From Paenibacillus pabuli (lineage in GTDB: Bacteria; Bacillota; Bacilli; Paenibacillales; Paenibacillaceae): a stretch of 64,000 nucleotides of DNA. This document shows, piece by piece, positions 53,012 to 61,386 of the stretch (the stretch's first letter is position 1; every line of letters begins with the position of its first letter). The DNA lies in contig NZ_JBDOIO010000001.1 in assembly GCF_039831995.1 (NCBI RefSeq), forward strand, positions 1-64,000. Direction: 5' to 3'. Made by a program: the position numbers and the translations under genes. The notes below the pieces were generated by a model that worked only from the letters and a program-made list of their open reading frames with translations, had not been told where the DNA came from and ran no database searches.

Positions 53012-53482
53012 ATGCATATTTGGTATACATCTAACACTCTATTTAATACGTCTACTGAACGGGATGAAGTTACCTTACGTCTGTGGAACAATCTCATCAA
53101 TCCTGATGATAATGTCATAGTTCTCGGAAATTTTATTCGAGGTGAACTTGACGACATTGTTAAATTTTGCAATCAACTTAAGGGTAAAATTCATGTCGTT
53201 ATTGGTAAAAAGGAGCGTAAATTTAAAGCGAAATTGCTGAAAGCACAGAGTTTGTGTGATAGCATCGTGCGCGTGGAAACGAATTCGCTTAACTACCCTC
53301 ACTTCGAAGCGACCGTTAACTATAAGAAGACTGAGCGCTATACATTATTCGGTGAGTTCCGCGACCATGAATTACCTCCCAATATGAACTGTGTTGACTG
53401 GGATCTTAACTCGGGACCTGTAGATGGATTTCATGCTTTACATCACGCTAAAATTTACAATCAGCTTAGAAGTCTACACTGA
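53012..53482 (+). CDS. metallophosphoesterase-like pseudoenzyme
   Basis: ATG after AGGAGG; 156 residues. The frame of a short calcineurin-like phosphoesterase is kept, but every metal site is changed: WYTSNTLF for WFTSDTHF, NVIVLGNFI for LGDF, HVVIGKKERK for GNHDR and LFGEFRDHELP where GHxH is expected, while the downstream VDWDLNSGPV still resembles the family ending. The open frame, binding site and consistent substitution pattern point to a maintained non-catalytic protein, possibly a binding decoy or subunit. Compare the intact members at 2162 and 61387. Confidence 0.6.
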   Translation: MHIWYTSNTLFNTSTERDEVTLRLWNNLINPDDNVIVLGNFIRGELDDIVKFCNQLKGKIHVVIGKKERKFKAKLLKAQSLCDSIVRVETNSLNYPHFEATVNYKKTERYTLFGEFRDHELPPNMNCVDWDLNSGPVDGFHALHHAKIYNQLRSLH

Positions 53483-53524
53483 CGCAATATCAGTACGTTG
53501 TATAACTAAAGAGGGGGAATTATT

Positions 53525-54763
53525 TTGAGTGCTATTATTGACAACACTGGGGATGACCTCCTTCGCGTAACTAATACCGAAACTTATATAAACTCTAAAA
53601 TTGTAGATTTTATTAACTCTCGGGAAAATACATCGAGTTACACTATTAACAATATGGACCGCATACTTACCGAGTTTATCACCAGTGATATTGAAGCTGA
53701 TGATGAATCTTTGGACTTCATTACGAACATCTATACTTATTATTCTCGATTTGATGTATCTTTCGATACTGATATTGATAATTCCGTTAAGGTACGTAAA
53801 TACAACCGGTTGTACAAGTATGAGGGATTTAATATTTATGTATGTCTTGTACTATATCTACAGGAACATCCGAGTAATATGAATATTATTTTCGCTGAAT
53901 CGGAAGCCGAGTTGCGCAGATTTTACGATCACCTGAAAGACAAACATTCTAATATGTTGCGGAATAAAATTGCTATTGCTACTGATGTAAATTATGATAT
54001 CAATATCACTTATGAGGATCGTAATACTCGTGATATTTCCGAAATGGTATTGGATGATGTCTGGGTTAATTCTATCAAACGAAGTATAGATCATTTCTTT
54101 GATGACGGCAAAGATTTCTTTAATGAAAATAATATTCCTTATCGACGAGGAATTCTTTTATACGGACCACCTGGAAACGGTAAATCTTCTCTTATACAGG
54201 CAGTTGCTTCTGAGGTAAACGCACCAGTAATTTACTGGATGGTTAGTGGCAATACACGGAGTGATAATATTCAGATTTTATTTGACTTTATCGATAAAAT
54301 TTCTCCTGCACTGTTGGTAATCGAAGATCTCGATGCATTGCCAGATCACTGCCGATCAGTATTTTTGAACACTTTGGATGGGGTCGGAAGACGCGAAGGA
54401 ATTTTCATTATCGGAACTACAAATTACCCTGAGCGTGTGGACTCTGCACTTGTTAACAGGGCTGGTCGCTTTGATCGGACATACTATTTCGGGGTTCCTG
54501 ATGATGCAAAGCGTGCCCAATTCTTTGAACTTAGTAAACTTGATAAGTTCTTGAATGAACGTCAAATTGAGGATGTTGTTAAACTTACTTCCGGGTTCTC
54601 TTTTGCACAGCTGAATGAAGTTTATACCTCAATCGCGTTCGCATCTTACTTTAAAGACAATGATAATGCATATGAGAATATTATCCGTGAAATGAAAGCC
54701 TCAAATAAAAAAGGTGAAACTCAGGTATGGTACAAAGAAGAAAAACGTATCGGATTATTATAG
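53525..54763 (+). CDS. AAA+ ATPase (BCS1/CDC48-like)
   Basis: TTG start after GGGGG; 412 residues. About 195 N-terminal residues of unknown fold precede the AAA+ core: Walker A LLYGPPGNGKSSL near 215, Walker B ALLVIEDLDALP near 263, sensor 1 FIIGTTNYPE near 298 and arginine-finger region NRAGRFDRTYYF near 316. Features match classical AAA ATPases of the BCS1/FtsH/CDC48 type that remodel proteins. The substrate is unknown; it lies among replication genes. Confidence 0.85.
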   Translation: MSAIIDNTGDDLLRVTNTETYINSKIVDFINSRENTSSYTINNMDRILTEFITSDIEADDESLDFITNIYTYYSRFDVSFDTDIDNSVKVRKYNRLYKYEGFNIYVCLVLYLQEHPSNMNIIFAESEAELRRFYDHLKDKHSNMLRNKIAIATDVNYDINITYEDRNTRDISEMVLDDVWVNSIKRSIDHFFDDGKDFFNENNIPYRRGILLYGPPGNGKSSLIQAVASEVNAPVIYWMVSGNTRSDNIQILFDFIDKISPALLVIEDLDALPDHCRSVFLNTLDGVGRREGIFIIGTTNYPERVDSALVNRAGRFDRTYYFGVPDDAKRAQFFELSKLDKFLNERQIEDVVKLTSGFSFAQLNEVYTSIAFASYFKDNDNAYENIIREMKASNKKGETQVWYKEEKRIGLL

Positions 54764-54779
54764 ACCGGGAGGTATTTAG

Positions 54780-55448
54780 TTGAACATTGCTTCCATAATC
54801 TTTGCTTGTTTAACCGGAGCACTTTTTATCTGGTATCTCGTGATTATATGGAGTTCTTATGAGAAGGCGAAGAAATTCCTTAAATTCCCTCTAATTGCAT
54901 TGGCTGCTACTATAATAGTTTTTAGTATAGGTAAAATGGTTGGCAATGACGAAGAGGTACAGCCTGCTCCAAATGAAATCATCATTGAGGAAGAGGTTAA
55001 CAAATTTACGTTAGCAGGCAGAAATTTTGATGAAATCAAGCAGGTAATTGCCGAAACTGTATCGGTCGGCGAATTTGTAGCTAGCGATGAACTTGTTAGT
55101 GCCCCGATAACATCATTAGTACCTGATATTCAATTACTTGAATCTTCGTCATTTAACATCGATATGAAAAATATCTTTGTTGGCCAGGGAAGTGGCTTTA
55201 TCTTTTTGACTTTTGCCGACCAGAATCAAAATAACTTGCAGCTTGTGGATGATATCTTAAATTTGATTGAACCGGAATTCAAAGATAATGCGCATTCACA
55301 CTTGGTATCTGTCTTGACAGGTAAAAAAGAACTCTCCGGAATTTTGGCAGGCTCAGTATATGTAACTCCTGATCTAGAGACACCGGATAAATCACAACCT
55401 TTCAGTGTAATATTAAGTGATAAGCCTTTCCTAGGGGCAAACTATTGA
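54780..55448 (+). CDS. membrane protein with extracytoplasmic domain, 222 aa
   Basis: TTG start after GGGAGG. TM helices are at about residues 3-25 and 36-53 with a basic loop between; an acidic stretch and a soluble alpha/beta domain follow. No family recognised. It is 16 bases after the AAA+ gene and may be its membrane partner. Confidence 0.6.
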   Translation: MNIASIIFACLTGALFIWYLVIIWSSYEKAKKFLKFPLIALAATIIVFSIGKMVGNDEEVQPAPNEIIIEEEVNKFTLAGRNFDEIKQVIAETVSVGEFVASDELVSAPITSLVPDIQLLESSSFNIDMKNIFVGQGSGFIFLTFADQNQNNLQLVDDILNLIEPEFKDNAHSHLVSVLTGKKELSGILAGSVYVTPDLETPDKSQPFSVILSDKPFLGANY

Positions 55449-55467
55449 GACGTTTGGAGGTATTGAA

Positions 55468-56193
55468 ATGATCGATTTCTCTTATATTGCATACATCCAG
55501 CAGATTGCCAACCAGATAATAGCAAGAGGACAATCATTAACCGATTTTAGTGACTTATCTGAACGTCGACTATTCTCTGAAGAGTTCTTGATGAAACAAG
55601 GAATATTTTACTGTAGCGAGGACGAATATGAGTATATCGGCGGATATGATAATTTAACGATGTCTACTGTTCGTTTCGGTGGTGCAGTAATAAACTGTTG
55701 GATTTACCCGCTCAAGATGCATAATGTCATCGTTGGATGGTGTGCATGGAATCCCGAAGACGGTGAATATACGAATTTATTCTTCCAAGGTGTTATTAAG
55801 AGTCAGGTAATCTTTGGATTAACTCCAGATATTTACGAAGGCGGGACCGCTATTCTTGTTGAGGGTATCACCGATAAGTACCGTATCGACTATTGCGATC
55901 TTAAAGGTGGTTGCGGTTTGATGGGTAACAAAATCACAGACTATAACCGCATGTTACTCAAACGTGTCAAACGTAAAATCTTTATCCCTGACCGTGACAG
56001 TACGGGAATGGACGCTATGAAGATTTGGGATCGCATGGTAGACGGTGAAAAGTACTGGATTTTACTCGACGGTGAGGTTAAGGATATTGACCAACGACTT
56101 AAAGAGAGACCTGAATTGGTCCCTCAATTCGTTGCACTGATAAAGGAAATTGAAGATGGTGCATATATGTCAGGTACTAAGATCATATTTTAA
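55468..56193 (+). CDS. DnaG-like Toprim primase, minimal
   Basis: ATG after TGGAGG; 241 residues. The first half resembles the DnaG N-terminal core (VRFGGAVINCWIYPL, then VIVGWCAWNPEDG). The Toprim motifs follow: ILVEGITDKYRID near residue 129 and IFIPDRDSTGMDAM near 170, giving the catalytic Glu and Asp-x-Asp. There is no CHC2 zinc finger and no helicase-binding domain, so it is smaller than cellular DnaG. It probably primes replication for the polymerase at 44947, possibly with the zinc function supplied elsewhere. Confidence 0.72.
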   Translation: MIDFSYIAYIQQIANQIIARGQSLTDFSDLSERRLFSEEFLMKQGIFYCSEDEYEYIGGYDNLTMSTVRFGGAVINCWIYPLKMHNVIVGWCAWNPEDGEYTNLFFQGVIKSQVIFGLTPDIYEGGTAILVEGITDKYRIDYCDLKGGCGLMGNKITDYNRMLLKRVKRKIFIPDRDSTGMDAMKIWDRMVDGEKYWILLDGEVKDIDQRLKERPELVPQFVALIKEIEDGAYMSGTKIIF

Positions 56194-56196
56194 ATT

Positions 56197-56224
56197 AAAA
56201 GACGCCATATGGTGTCTTTTTTCT
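56197..56224 (+). terminator. intrinsic terminator
   Basis: AAAAGACGCC/GGTGTCTTTT around ATAT, with a T run. Ends the replication-gene run. Confidence 0.85.
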
Positions 56225-56287
56225 TATTATTTAATAATATTGTCGTCCAACTTGCTGAATGAATAGGAATGGAGAAAGGATGTTAGT

Positions 56288-56851
56288 ATGGGAAATTTAG
56301 TTTATCATGGTAGTCGTATTTATTTTAACGAATTTGTTATTGATCCTGGCCTTTCAGCTTACTCAGATCCGGCACGACTGGATGAAGGATACGGTATTTA
56401 TATGACTGAGGACTTTAAAGTCGCTTCAGATTACGGGCAGTATTTATATACAATAAATTTAGAGAATTCTTTCATTACTGATTTTACCTCTAAAGTTGTT
56501 GTACGAGATACGATATTAAAATTAGAGCAGATGTTGGGTATCAACTTTAAACTCTACTTTAATATAAATGAAGTTATTGACTATATGATGGATGGCAGAC
56601 TTAATGTAGTAAACTTAGACGATGACATTTACAATTATTTAGATGCATCTTATAAGTTTTATCAGCATCATGGGGAATATCTCGAATCTTTTGAGGACAA
56701 TTTCCGCTATCACATGAAAACTTGTTATCACAGTCTTGTTGGTAATGTTTTCAAATATAAGATACCTACTTTTAAAGAACCGCTCTACATTTGTTTCCGG
56801 AATCCTGAAACACTGATAATTGAGAATATTAGCTACACTGGCGAAGAATAA
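56288..56851 (+). CDS. ADP-ribosyltransferase-like (ART) protein
   Basis: ATG 56288 after GGAGAAAGG; 187 residues. The start VYHGSRIYFNEF and the segment DEGYGIYMTEDFKVASDYGQ match the H and Y motifs of the H-Y-E class of ART folds, as in DUF3990 and the ART domains of phage polyvalent proteins. A strand like YTINLENS follows. A catalytic Glu near the C terminus (RNPETLIIENI) is plausible but not certain. It could modify host proteins, and the macro-domain protein at 10754 could reverse such marks. Confidence 0.55.
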   Translation: MGNLVYHGSRIYFNEFVIDPGLSAYSDPARLDEGYGIYMTEDFKVASDYGQYLYTINLENSFITDFTSKVVVRDTILKLEQMLGINFKLYFNINEVIDYMMDGRLNVVNLDDDIYNYLDASYKFYQHHGEYLESFEDNFRYHMKTCYHSLVGNVFKYKIPTFKEPLYICFRNPETLIIENISYTGEE

Positions 56852-56982
56852 ATAATACACGATAATGATAAAATACTAATCATCTAGTTATCTCTTTCAT
56901 CGCTAGTATAGAGGATAGATTGATGATCTTCTTGCGAAAGTAAACTAAAAAACTAAAATATAATCTAAGGGGCTGAATGTAT

Positions 56983-57192
56983 ATGTTGGGTGCGAAAGTA
57001 ATTGACGAACTGGTTGAGGTAAAGAAAATCACGCGGGACAGTAACATCGCTTATATGTTGAAAGCGAATCATAAGGCTCTTAGCAAATATCCGCGTGGGG
57101 TAAAAGTACGTATGTGTCCGAAATGTAACTGCGCTCTTGTTCATGGATCTATTTCATACAATGCAGGTATCCATGTGGATTCGTGCTATTAA
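56983..57192 (+). CDS. small zinc-ribbon-like protein, 69 aa
   Basis: ATG 56983 lies ten bases after AAGGGG; ATG 56977 is closer than usual. Basic N-terminal region, then CPKCNCAL near residue 46 and a final Cys, suggesting a small metal site. About 30 bases before the next tiny zinc gene. The 125 bases upstream include a weak TAGTATAGAGG match. Confidence 0.5.
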   Translation: MLGAKVIDELVEVKKITRDSNIAYMLKANHKALSKYPRGVKVRMCPKCNCALVHGSISYNAGIHVDSCY

Positions 57193-57208
57193 GTAGAGAA
57201 CAAAGGAT

Positions 57209-57361
57209 ATGCAAGAAAACGAAGAATTAAATGTTAAATACTGTCCCTATTGTGGGGATGACCTGGATGCAGGGACATGTACTCTAGGTATCGAAGAATA
57301 TTACAGAGAATTCGGTACATGTCCTCACCAGGATAACAAGTTGCATATAGATGAATTTTAG
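57209..57361 (+). CDS. small zinc-ribbon protein, 50 aa
   Basis: ATG 57209 after AAAGGAT. The sequence has YCPYCGDD (residues 11-18) and GTCTLG plus GTCPHQD, a CxxC + C + C-P-H set fitting a zinc ribbon. Its stop overlaps bases of the longer open frame of the next gene, whose better start is downstream. Function unknown. Confidence 0.55.
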   Translation: MQENEELNVKYCPYCGDDLDAGTCTLGIEEYYREFGTCPHQDNKLHIDEF

Positions 57362-57386
57362 ATTTACTTTACCGGAGGGCAACTAC

Positions 57387-57926
57387 ATGAATGATGTACT
57401 TTTCTGGGCAAATAGGACATTAGAGTCTGATGCAAAGAAATTAATGTTTACAGGCGATGCTAACGCTGTGACAGTATTACCCTTTTTATATGAAATTGTT
57501 AAAAGAGACCGGAGAATCTTAGCTATTGGTGAGGACATTTATAACTTAACTTACTCCATTTGGGACATGAGCATCGCACTCAAGAGCGGATATACTTACG
57601 AGTCAATTAACGCAAAAATAACTAAGGATCAGGAATATATAGATAATAACGATCTTTTGGATATTGTTGAAGAATACGATTATCTGCTAATTCAATCTGA
57701 TGCATTAACTCCGCAACTTGCCGAATTTGTTAGTTCATATGCTGGAGATGTTGTCATAATATTATTGCAGCACTTTAATCAGGGATACTTTTTACCTGAT
57801 TACTACGTATATTCTACATACTCTGGCGGAGGAAAAATAATTAACTGTAATATAAATGATATATTAAGCTTCAACCTTATTCATGAGAATAATCTCTTAG
57901 CTTATGCAGATTTGGAGGACAACTAG
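57387..57926 (+). CDS. hypothetical protein, 179 aa
   Basis: ATG 57387 after CGGAGGG is preferred over ATG 57351, which has no binding site. The pattern of alternating strands and helices (ILAIGEDIYNLTYSIWD, YDYLLIQSDALT, DVVIILLQHF) suggests a Rossmann-like P-loop relative but no P-loop is visible. Its stop abuts the next start. Confidence 0.55.
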   Translation: MNDVLFWANRTLESDAKKLMFTGDANAVTVLPFLYEIVKRDRRILAIGEDIYNLTYSIWDMSIALKSGYTYESINAKITKDQEYIDNNDLLDIVEEYDYLLIQSDALTPQLAEFVSSYAGDVVIILLQHFNQGYFLPDYYVYSTYSGGGKIINCNINDILSFNLIHENNLLAYADLEDN

Positions 57927-58142
57927 ATGTTAGTACATTCAGTCGCAACTGGAATTTACAGAGTTGCAGGTGAAGAACAGTGGCATAATTGTCTTATCTT
58001 CAATGACGGTGGTAAAATTCTGGACATCAAAACTGTCCAGTTCCTTCGTAGCGATTTACAGATTGATTGGGAACCGGCTAAAATCGATGGTAACATTACA
58101 ATCAGTCTTACGGACAATAGTGTAACACTTACAAATTCCTGA
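57927..58142 (+). CDS. hypothetical small beta protein, 71 aa
   Basis: ATG directly after the preceding stop; TTGGAGG is within the upstream gene. Beta-rich, soluble; no family recognised. A long hairpin follows. Confidence 0.55.
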   Translation: MLVHSVATGIYRVAGEEQWHNCLIFNDGGKILDIKTVQFLRSDLQIDWEPAKIDGNITISLTDNSVTLTNS

Positions 58143-58145
58143 TAC

Positions 58146-58190
58146 ATATACCACAAAGCCTAACTCAGGTTTTGTGGTATATCTCATTTA
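58146..58190 (+). terminator. long hairpin, probable terminator
   Basis: A 15-bp stem (ATATACCACAAAGCC/GGTTTTGTGGTATAT, one wobble) with a short loop; the tail CTCATTT is a weak T run. Confidence 0.65.
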
Positions 58191-58201
58191 AAGGTGATTA
58201 T

Positions 58202-58684
58202 ATGCGAAAATTAAAATTAGAATTAGAATTGGTACCTGCTACATCATTCAACATGAATTTACGGAATAATTTTTCGAGTGAAGATTGGGATATCATTCGG
58301 AGATTAGTATACAAACGTGCAGGGCATCGATGTGAAATTTGCGACACAACTGGAAGAATGTCTGCACATGAAATTTGGGATTATGTTGAAAGTGACTCCG
58401 GGAATTTTGTAACACTTGCTGGACTTATTTGCCTTTGTGACGACTGCCATATGTGTAAGCACTGGGGATACGCGCAAATGCAGGCTGACGTTGGAAAACT
58501 CGACATGGTGTCATTGGAAAAGCATTTTATGAAGGTCAATAGTTGTCGTAAGACTACGTTAGAAAAGCATAAAGCTATATCATTTGCAGAATGGAATCGA
58601 CGTTCCTCTTTGGAGTGGCAATTAAATATTGATTATCTCGGAAGTTTTTTGGACGAGGAATTAGATAAGAGAGGAATCAGCTAA
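58202..58684 (+). CDS. HNH endonuclease-like zinc protein
   Basis: ATG 58202 after AAAGGTGA; 160 residues. The core WDIIRRLVYKRAGHRCEICD, then SAHEIWDY and ICLCDDCHMCKHWGYA fits phage HNH proteins with two CxxC knuckles and the His of the HNH box. The C-terminal half is a longer helical region. Possibly a DNA nuclease; target unknown. Confidence 0.65.
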   Translation: MRKLKLELELVPATSFNMNLRNNFSSEDWDIIRRLVYKRAGHRCEICDTTGRMSAHEIWDYVESDSGNFVTLAGLICLCDDCHMCKHWGYAQMQADVGKLDMVSLEKHFMKVNSCRKTTLEKHKAISFAEWNRRSSLEWQLNIDYLGSFLDEELDKRGIS

Positions 58685-58685
58685 T

Positions 58686-58874
58686 ATGAGAAAAATCTAT
58701 TTTGAAGGTCATTATAACAACTTACATCAGTTTGCACTCTACATTCAGGAAAAATGCCCTGGAGCGAAGGTAGAAATTGCAACAAACGGGGAACATGTAC
58801 TCTTGGTAAGGTGTAGAAACTACGAAGAAGCTCTGTATGTGTATCAAGAATCCCATAGGTTCAATGTAGAATAA
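58686..58874 (+). CDS. hypothetical protein, 62 aa
   Basis: ATG 58686 one base after the previous stop; AGAGGA lies upstream in the preceding gene. A small ferredoxin-like alpha/beta pattern (IYFEGHYNNLHQFALYIQEK, then VEIATNGEHVLLVRC). No family recognised. Confidence 0.5.
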   Translation: MRKIYFEGHYNNLHQFALYIQEKCPGAKVEIATNGEHVLLVRCRNYEEALYVYQESHRFNVE

Positions 58875-58955
58875 CTGTATTTACGAATGTCTCTGTAAAC
58901 AGTCTATTGAAGTAATAGAGGTAAAACTAATTTAAAGGAATGGAGCGAGAATTTT

Positions 58956-59237
58956 ATGGTCAATTCTACAGTTATCGACATATCTGAATATCAGTTTAAC
59001 ACTGTCCAGGATTGGTGGTTCTCCTACAGTCCTGTATTGTTCAGCTCTATAGCACAAGCAAATTTACACCAGAATTTCCTTGAGATTCATCACGGCGCAT
59101 GTGAATTGAATAGCAACAATCTCATTTTCGTAGGTGAATTTGCTAGTTTCATGACGAATGTTATGCAGGACTTTGGGTACACTGTGCAAGTAACCGATCA
59201 TACTGGACCATGGAAGATGGTTATCTCTTGGGAATAA
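58956..59237 (+). CDS. hypothetical protein, 93 aa
   Basis: ATG after AAAGGAATGGAG. Soluble, rich in Trp, Phe and Gln; no motif recognised. First of a run of three short genes. Confidence 0.5.
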   Translation: MVNSTVIDISEYQFNTVQDWWFSYSPVLFSSIAQANLHQNFLEIHHGACELNSNNLIFVGEFASFMTNVMQDFGYTVQVTDHTGPWKMVISWE

Positions 59238-59264
59238 CTAGTCTATTTAGGAGGTTAGGTACAA

Positions 59265-59594
59265 TTGAAAAAAGAACCTTTTGTATACAGTTATAATAAA
59301 CCTTGCCTCGATTGGTATCAGACTGTTAATGTAACAATCAATGACGGAGATTACCTATACTTCAGGATTGAACGTAGATATGGACCTTCTTGGTGGCTTA
59401 TCGGTATGTCCCCTGAGGAAAAACCCAAATTTAGATGGGCAGATACTGATTTAGGCGAAATTCACGAGGGTGATTTACTTCGATTTATCGAATGGGCAAA
59501 GATAGGAAACGGTAGTCAGATTATTGAATTTAAATCTATAAGTGGTGATTTTGATATCCTCGGTGAGTTATTACGTCTCACTGATCGTACTTAA
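59265..59594 (+). CDS. hypothetical protein, 109 aa
   Basis: TTG start after AGGAGG. Trp/Tyr-rich soluble protein, likely beta (DGDYLYFRIERRYGPSWWLI). No family recognised. Confidence 0.55.
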   Translation: MKKEPFVYSYNKPCLDWYQTVNVTINDGDYLYFRIERRYGPSWWLIGMSPEEKPKFRWADTDLGEIHEGDLLRFIEWAKIGNGSQIIEFKSISGDFDILGELLRLTDRT

Positions 59595-59604
59595 GGAGAT
59601 AAAT

Positions 59605-59964
59605 ATGACATCATTTTTAATTTGGTTTAAACGTGCATGGAATATTACCGCGTATAATATCTTTCCTGAAAATGAAATTGCATTTTTCAGGAAAGTATAT
59701 ACGCAGTTCTCTTCAAATTTTAAGCAGGTTATTATTCTTGAAACTGAAGTTAAGGCTACAGTTAACGATATCGAAAATACACCTAGCGGTTTAGAACGAC
59801 TTGACAAAGTTATAGTCCTTTCAGAATTACATACACAACTTAGAAAAGCACAGCAATTGAAGGAAGAAGCTTATAACATTTTACAGAGTCTGGATCCTAG
59901 ATTGTATTACTACAATAGGTTTAAATTGGACGTTTTTAACGATAGTGCTTATCAGGAGGTGTAA
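59605..59964 (+). CDS. hypothetical helical protein, 119 aa
   Basis: ATG 59605 after AAGGAGA; the frame also runs upstream inside the previous gene. Mainly helical with a likely coiled coil (TQLRKAQQLKEEAYNIL). Function unknown. Its last codons contain the strong binding site of the next gene. Confidence 0.55.
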   Translation: MTSFLIWFKRAWNITAYNIFPENEIAFFRKVYTQFSSNFKQVIILETEVKATVNDIENTPSGLERLDKVIVLSELHTQLRKAQQLKEEAYNILQSLDPRLYYYNRFKLDVFNDSAYQEV

Positions 59965-59967
59965 TAA

Positions 59968-60201
59968 ATTAGGCAGCAAGAGATACAGCAGGCATCTCAT
60001 GAACTTTACTACGATTACACAAGATGTCGTAGAGAGAATCACTCCGGTTGGGGTAAAGGTATGGGGCACATGGAGTATTTTCTTAATCATCACGAGGTTT
60101 TAATAGAGGAACCGGTGCTTAGGTATTTCTTAAGTTCATACTACGGGGATATCACAGTAAACGAAATGATTACCCATTACTATAACAACGTTCAGAAATA
60201 A
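59968..60201 (+). CDS. hypothetical protein with probable ATT start, 77 aa
   Basis: A perfect AGGAGGT ends at 59960. No ATG, GTG or TTG lies at a usable distance in any frame, but the ATT at 59968 (eight bases away) opens a 77-codon frame with protein-like composition (ASHELYYDYTRC, GWGKGMGHMEYFLNHHEV). The first in-frame ATG is at 60061 and would leave that binding site without a gene. An ATT start, known for infC, is the simplest reading. Function unknown. Confidence 0.45.
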   Translation: MRQQEIQQASHELYYDYTRCRRENHSGWGKGMGHMEYFLNHHEVLIEEPVLRYFLSSYYGDITVNEMITHYYNNVQK

Positions 60202-60217
60202 ATTGAGCAGTGATGAT

Positions 60218-60247
60218 AGGGGCACTCACGGGTGTCTCTTTTATTTT
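60218..60247 (+). terminator. intrinsic terminator
   Basis: AGGGGCAC/GTGTCTCT stem with two wobble pairs, then TTTATTTT. Confidence 0.65.
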
Positions 60248-60267
60248 GGCAAAAAATGGATCGAAAC

Positions 60268-60296
60268 TTGAAAAAATCGACTTAATATGTTATAAT
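60268..60296 (+). promoter_or_regulatory. strong sigma-A promoter
   Basis: TTGAAA (60268-60273), a 17-base spacer and TATAAT (60291-60296) with an extended -10 TGT. It is the best housekeeping promoter in the window. About 120 bases of untranslated leader separate it from the start at 60425; I see no named riboswitch in it. Confidence 0.8.
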
Positions 60297-60424
60297 AATA
60301 TTATTAAAATACAGTATTAAAACAAACAAGATGTCACTGAGAGGTGGCAATTTATTTTAGGGGTCTATAATGTCACATTAACATTATTGATACATAGGTA
60401 TTAAATCTTAAGGAGGTTGGGAAG

Positions 60425-61165
60425 TTGGGTAAGGACAAGATAGCTGATGACTTCAGGACTCCCGACGGAGTATCGGCAGATGTAGTTGCATTTACCATGG
60501 TACCTCATGAAAATGTATCTGTTAGAAGAAATTTACCTGATTATGAACTAAAGGTATTCCTTGTCAGATCAGATAAAGGTATGTGGAAATTACCTGGTCA
60601 GGTAATCGATCGTTATGTATCACTTGATGATATGGCGACCGATATCGTAAAGGAACTAACACTAACAACTGACCCTTATATTGAGTACGTTGGGCAGTGT
60701 AGCGATTATACAGATGACTCAGGTGCATGGATTATTCACCACTCATTCTTATCTGTTATACCTTATCACCAATTGGATGATTTCAGACGCCAGGATGATC
60801 CAAAATCAGTTGACCTGTTCAGTATTGAGCAGTTAGATAAACTGGATATATTTCCAAATCACCGAAAGATTATCGATAGTGTGTATGAGTATCTTCAAAG
60901 AATTATACTTATAACGGATATAGCAAAATACTTCCTAACAGACACTTTCACTATCGCTGAACTGGTGAGGAATTTACAGGTAGTTGCACCGAATTTTAAG
61001 CCTGATAATGTACACCAAAAATTTCTGAAAACTAGCAAACGTGGTGGAATACTTGAAGGTGTAATAGACGCTGAGGGAGTTCATCTTAAGTCGGACAAGT
61101 ATTCTCAACGATCTGCATTGTTGTTTAGATTTTCTGGTCAGACTCCGGAACTATCAATATATTAA
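60425..61165 (+). CDS. NrtR-like Nudix transcription regulator
   Basis: TTG start after AAGGAGG; 246 residues. Residues 1-150 form a Nudix domain (SADVVAFTMVPHE, then MWKLPGQVIDRYVSLDDMA) in which the catalytic REXXEE is replaced by TDIVKELT, so it is a sensor rather than a hydrolase. A C-terminal winged-helix region follows (TIAELVRNLQVV, then KFLKTSKRGGILEG). NrtR proteins sense ADP-ribose and repress NAD genes. The host-type promoter upstream suggests early or constitutive expression. Confidence 0.7.
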   Translation: MGKDKIADDFRTPDGVSADVVAFTMVPHENVSVRRNLPDYELKVFLVRSDKGMWKLPGQVIDRYVSLDDMATDIVKELTLTTDPYIEYVGQCSDYTDDSGAWIIHHSFLSVIPYHQLDDFRRQDDPKSVDLFSIEQLDKLDIFPNHRKIIDSVYEYLQRIILITDIAKYFLTDTFTIAELVRNLQVVAPNFKPDNVHQKFLKTSKRGGILEGVIDAEGVHLKSDKYSQRSALLFRFSGQTPELSIY

Positions 61166-61183
61166 ATACGCGGAGGTGTTAAA

Positions 61184-61375
61184 ATGAACAATCACAAATT
61201 TATTGTGATTTACGGCGAGCATGATCCTTTTATCAGATATTGTCATGACGATGATGAGGTACGTAACGCGATCAATGAGATTTTTGCGCAATATGGGGTT
61301 GTTATGCTTGGTGATCTTGAAATCATTGAGATTGCATCAAGGAAAAAAATGGATGACTTCTTCAGTAACCTTTAA
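61184..61375 (+). CDS. hypothetical protein, 63 aa
   Basis: ATG after CGGAGGTG. Small acidic alpha/beta protein (HKFIVIYGEHD, then NAINEIFAQYG). No family recognised. Between the NrtR-like and phosphoesterase genes. Confidence 0.5.
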   Translation: MNNHKFIVIYGEHDPFIRYCHDDDEVRNAINEIFAQYGVVMLGDLEIIEIASRKKMDDFFSNL

Positions 61376-61386
61376 GGAGAATAAAT

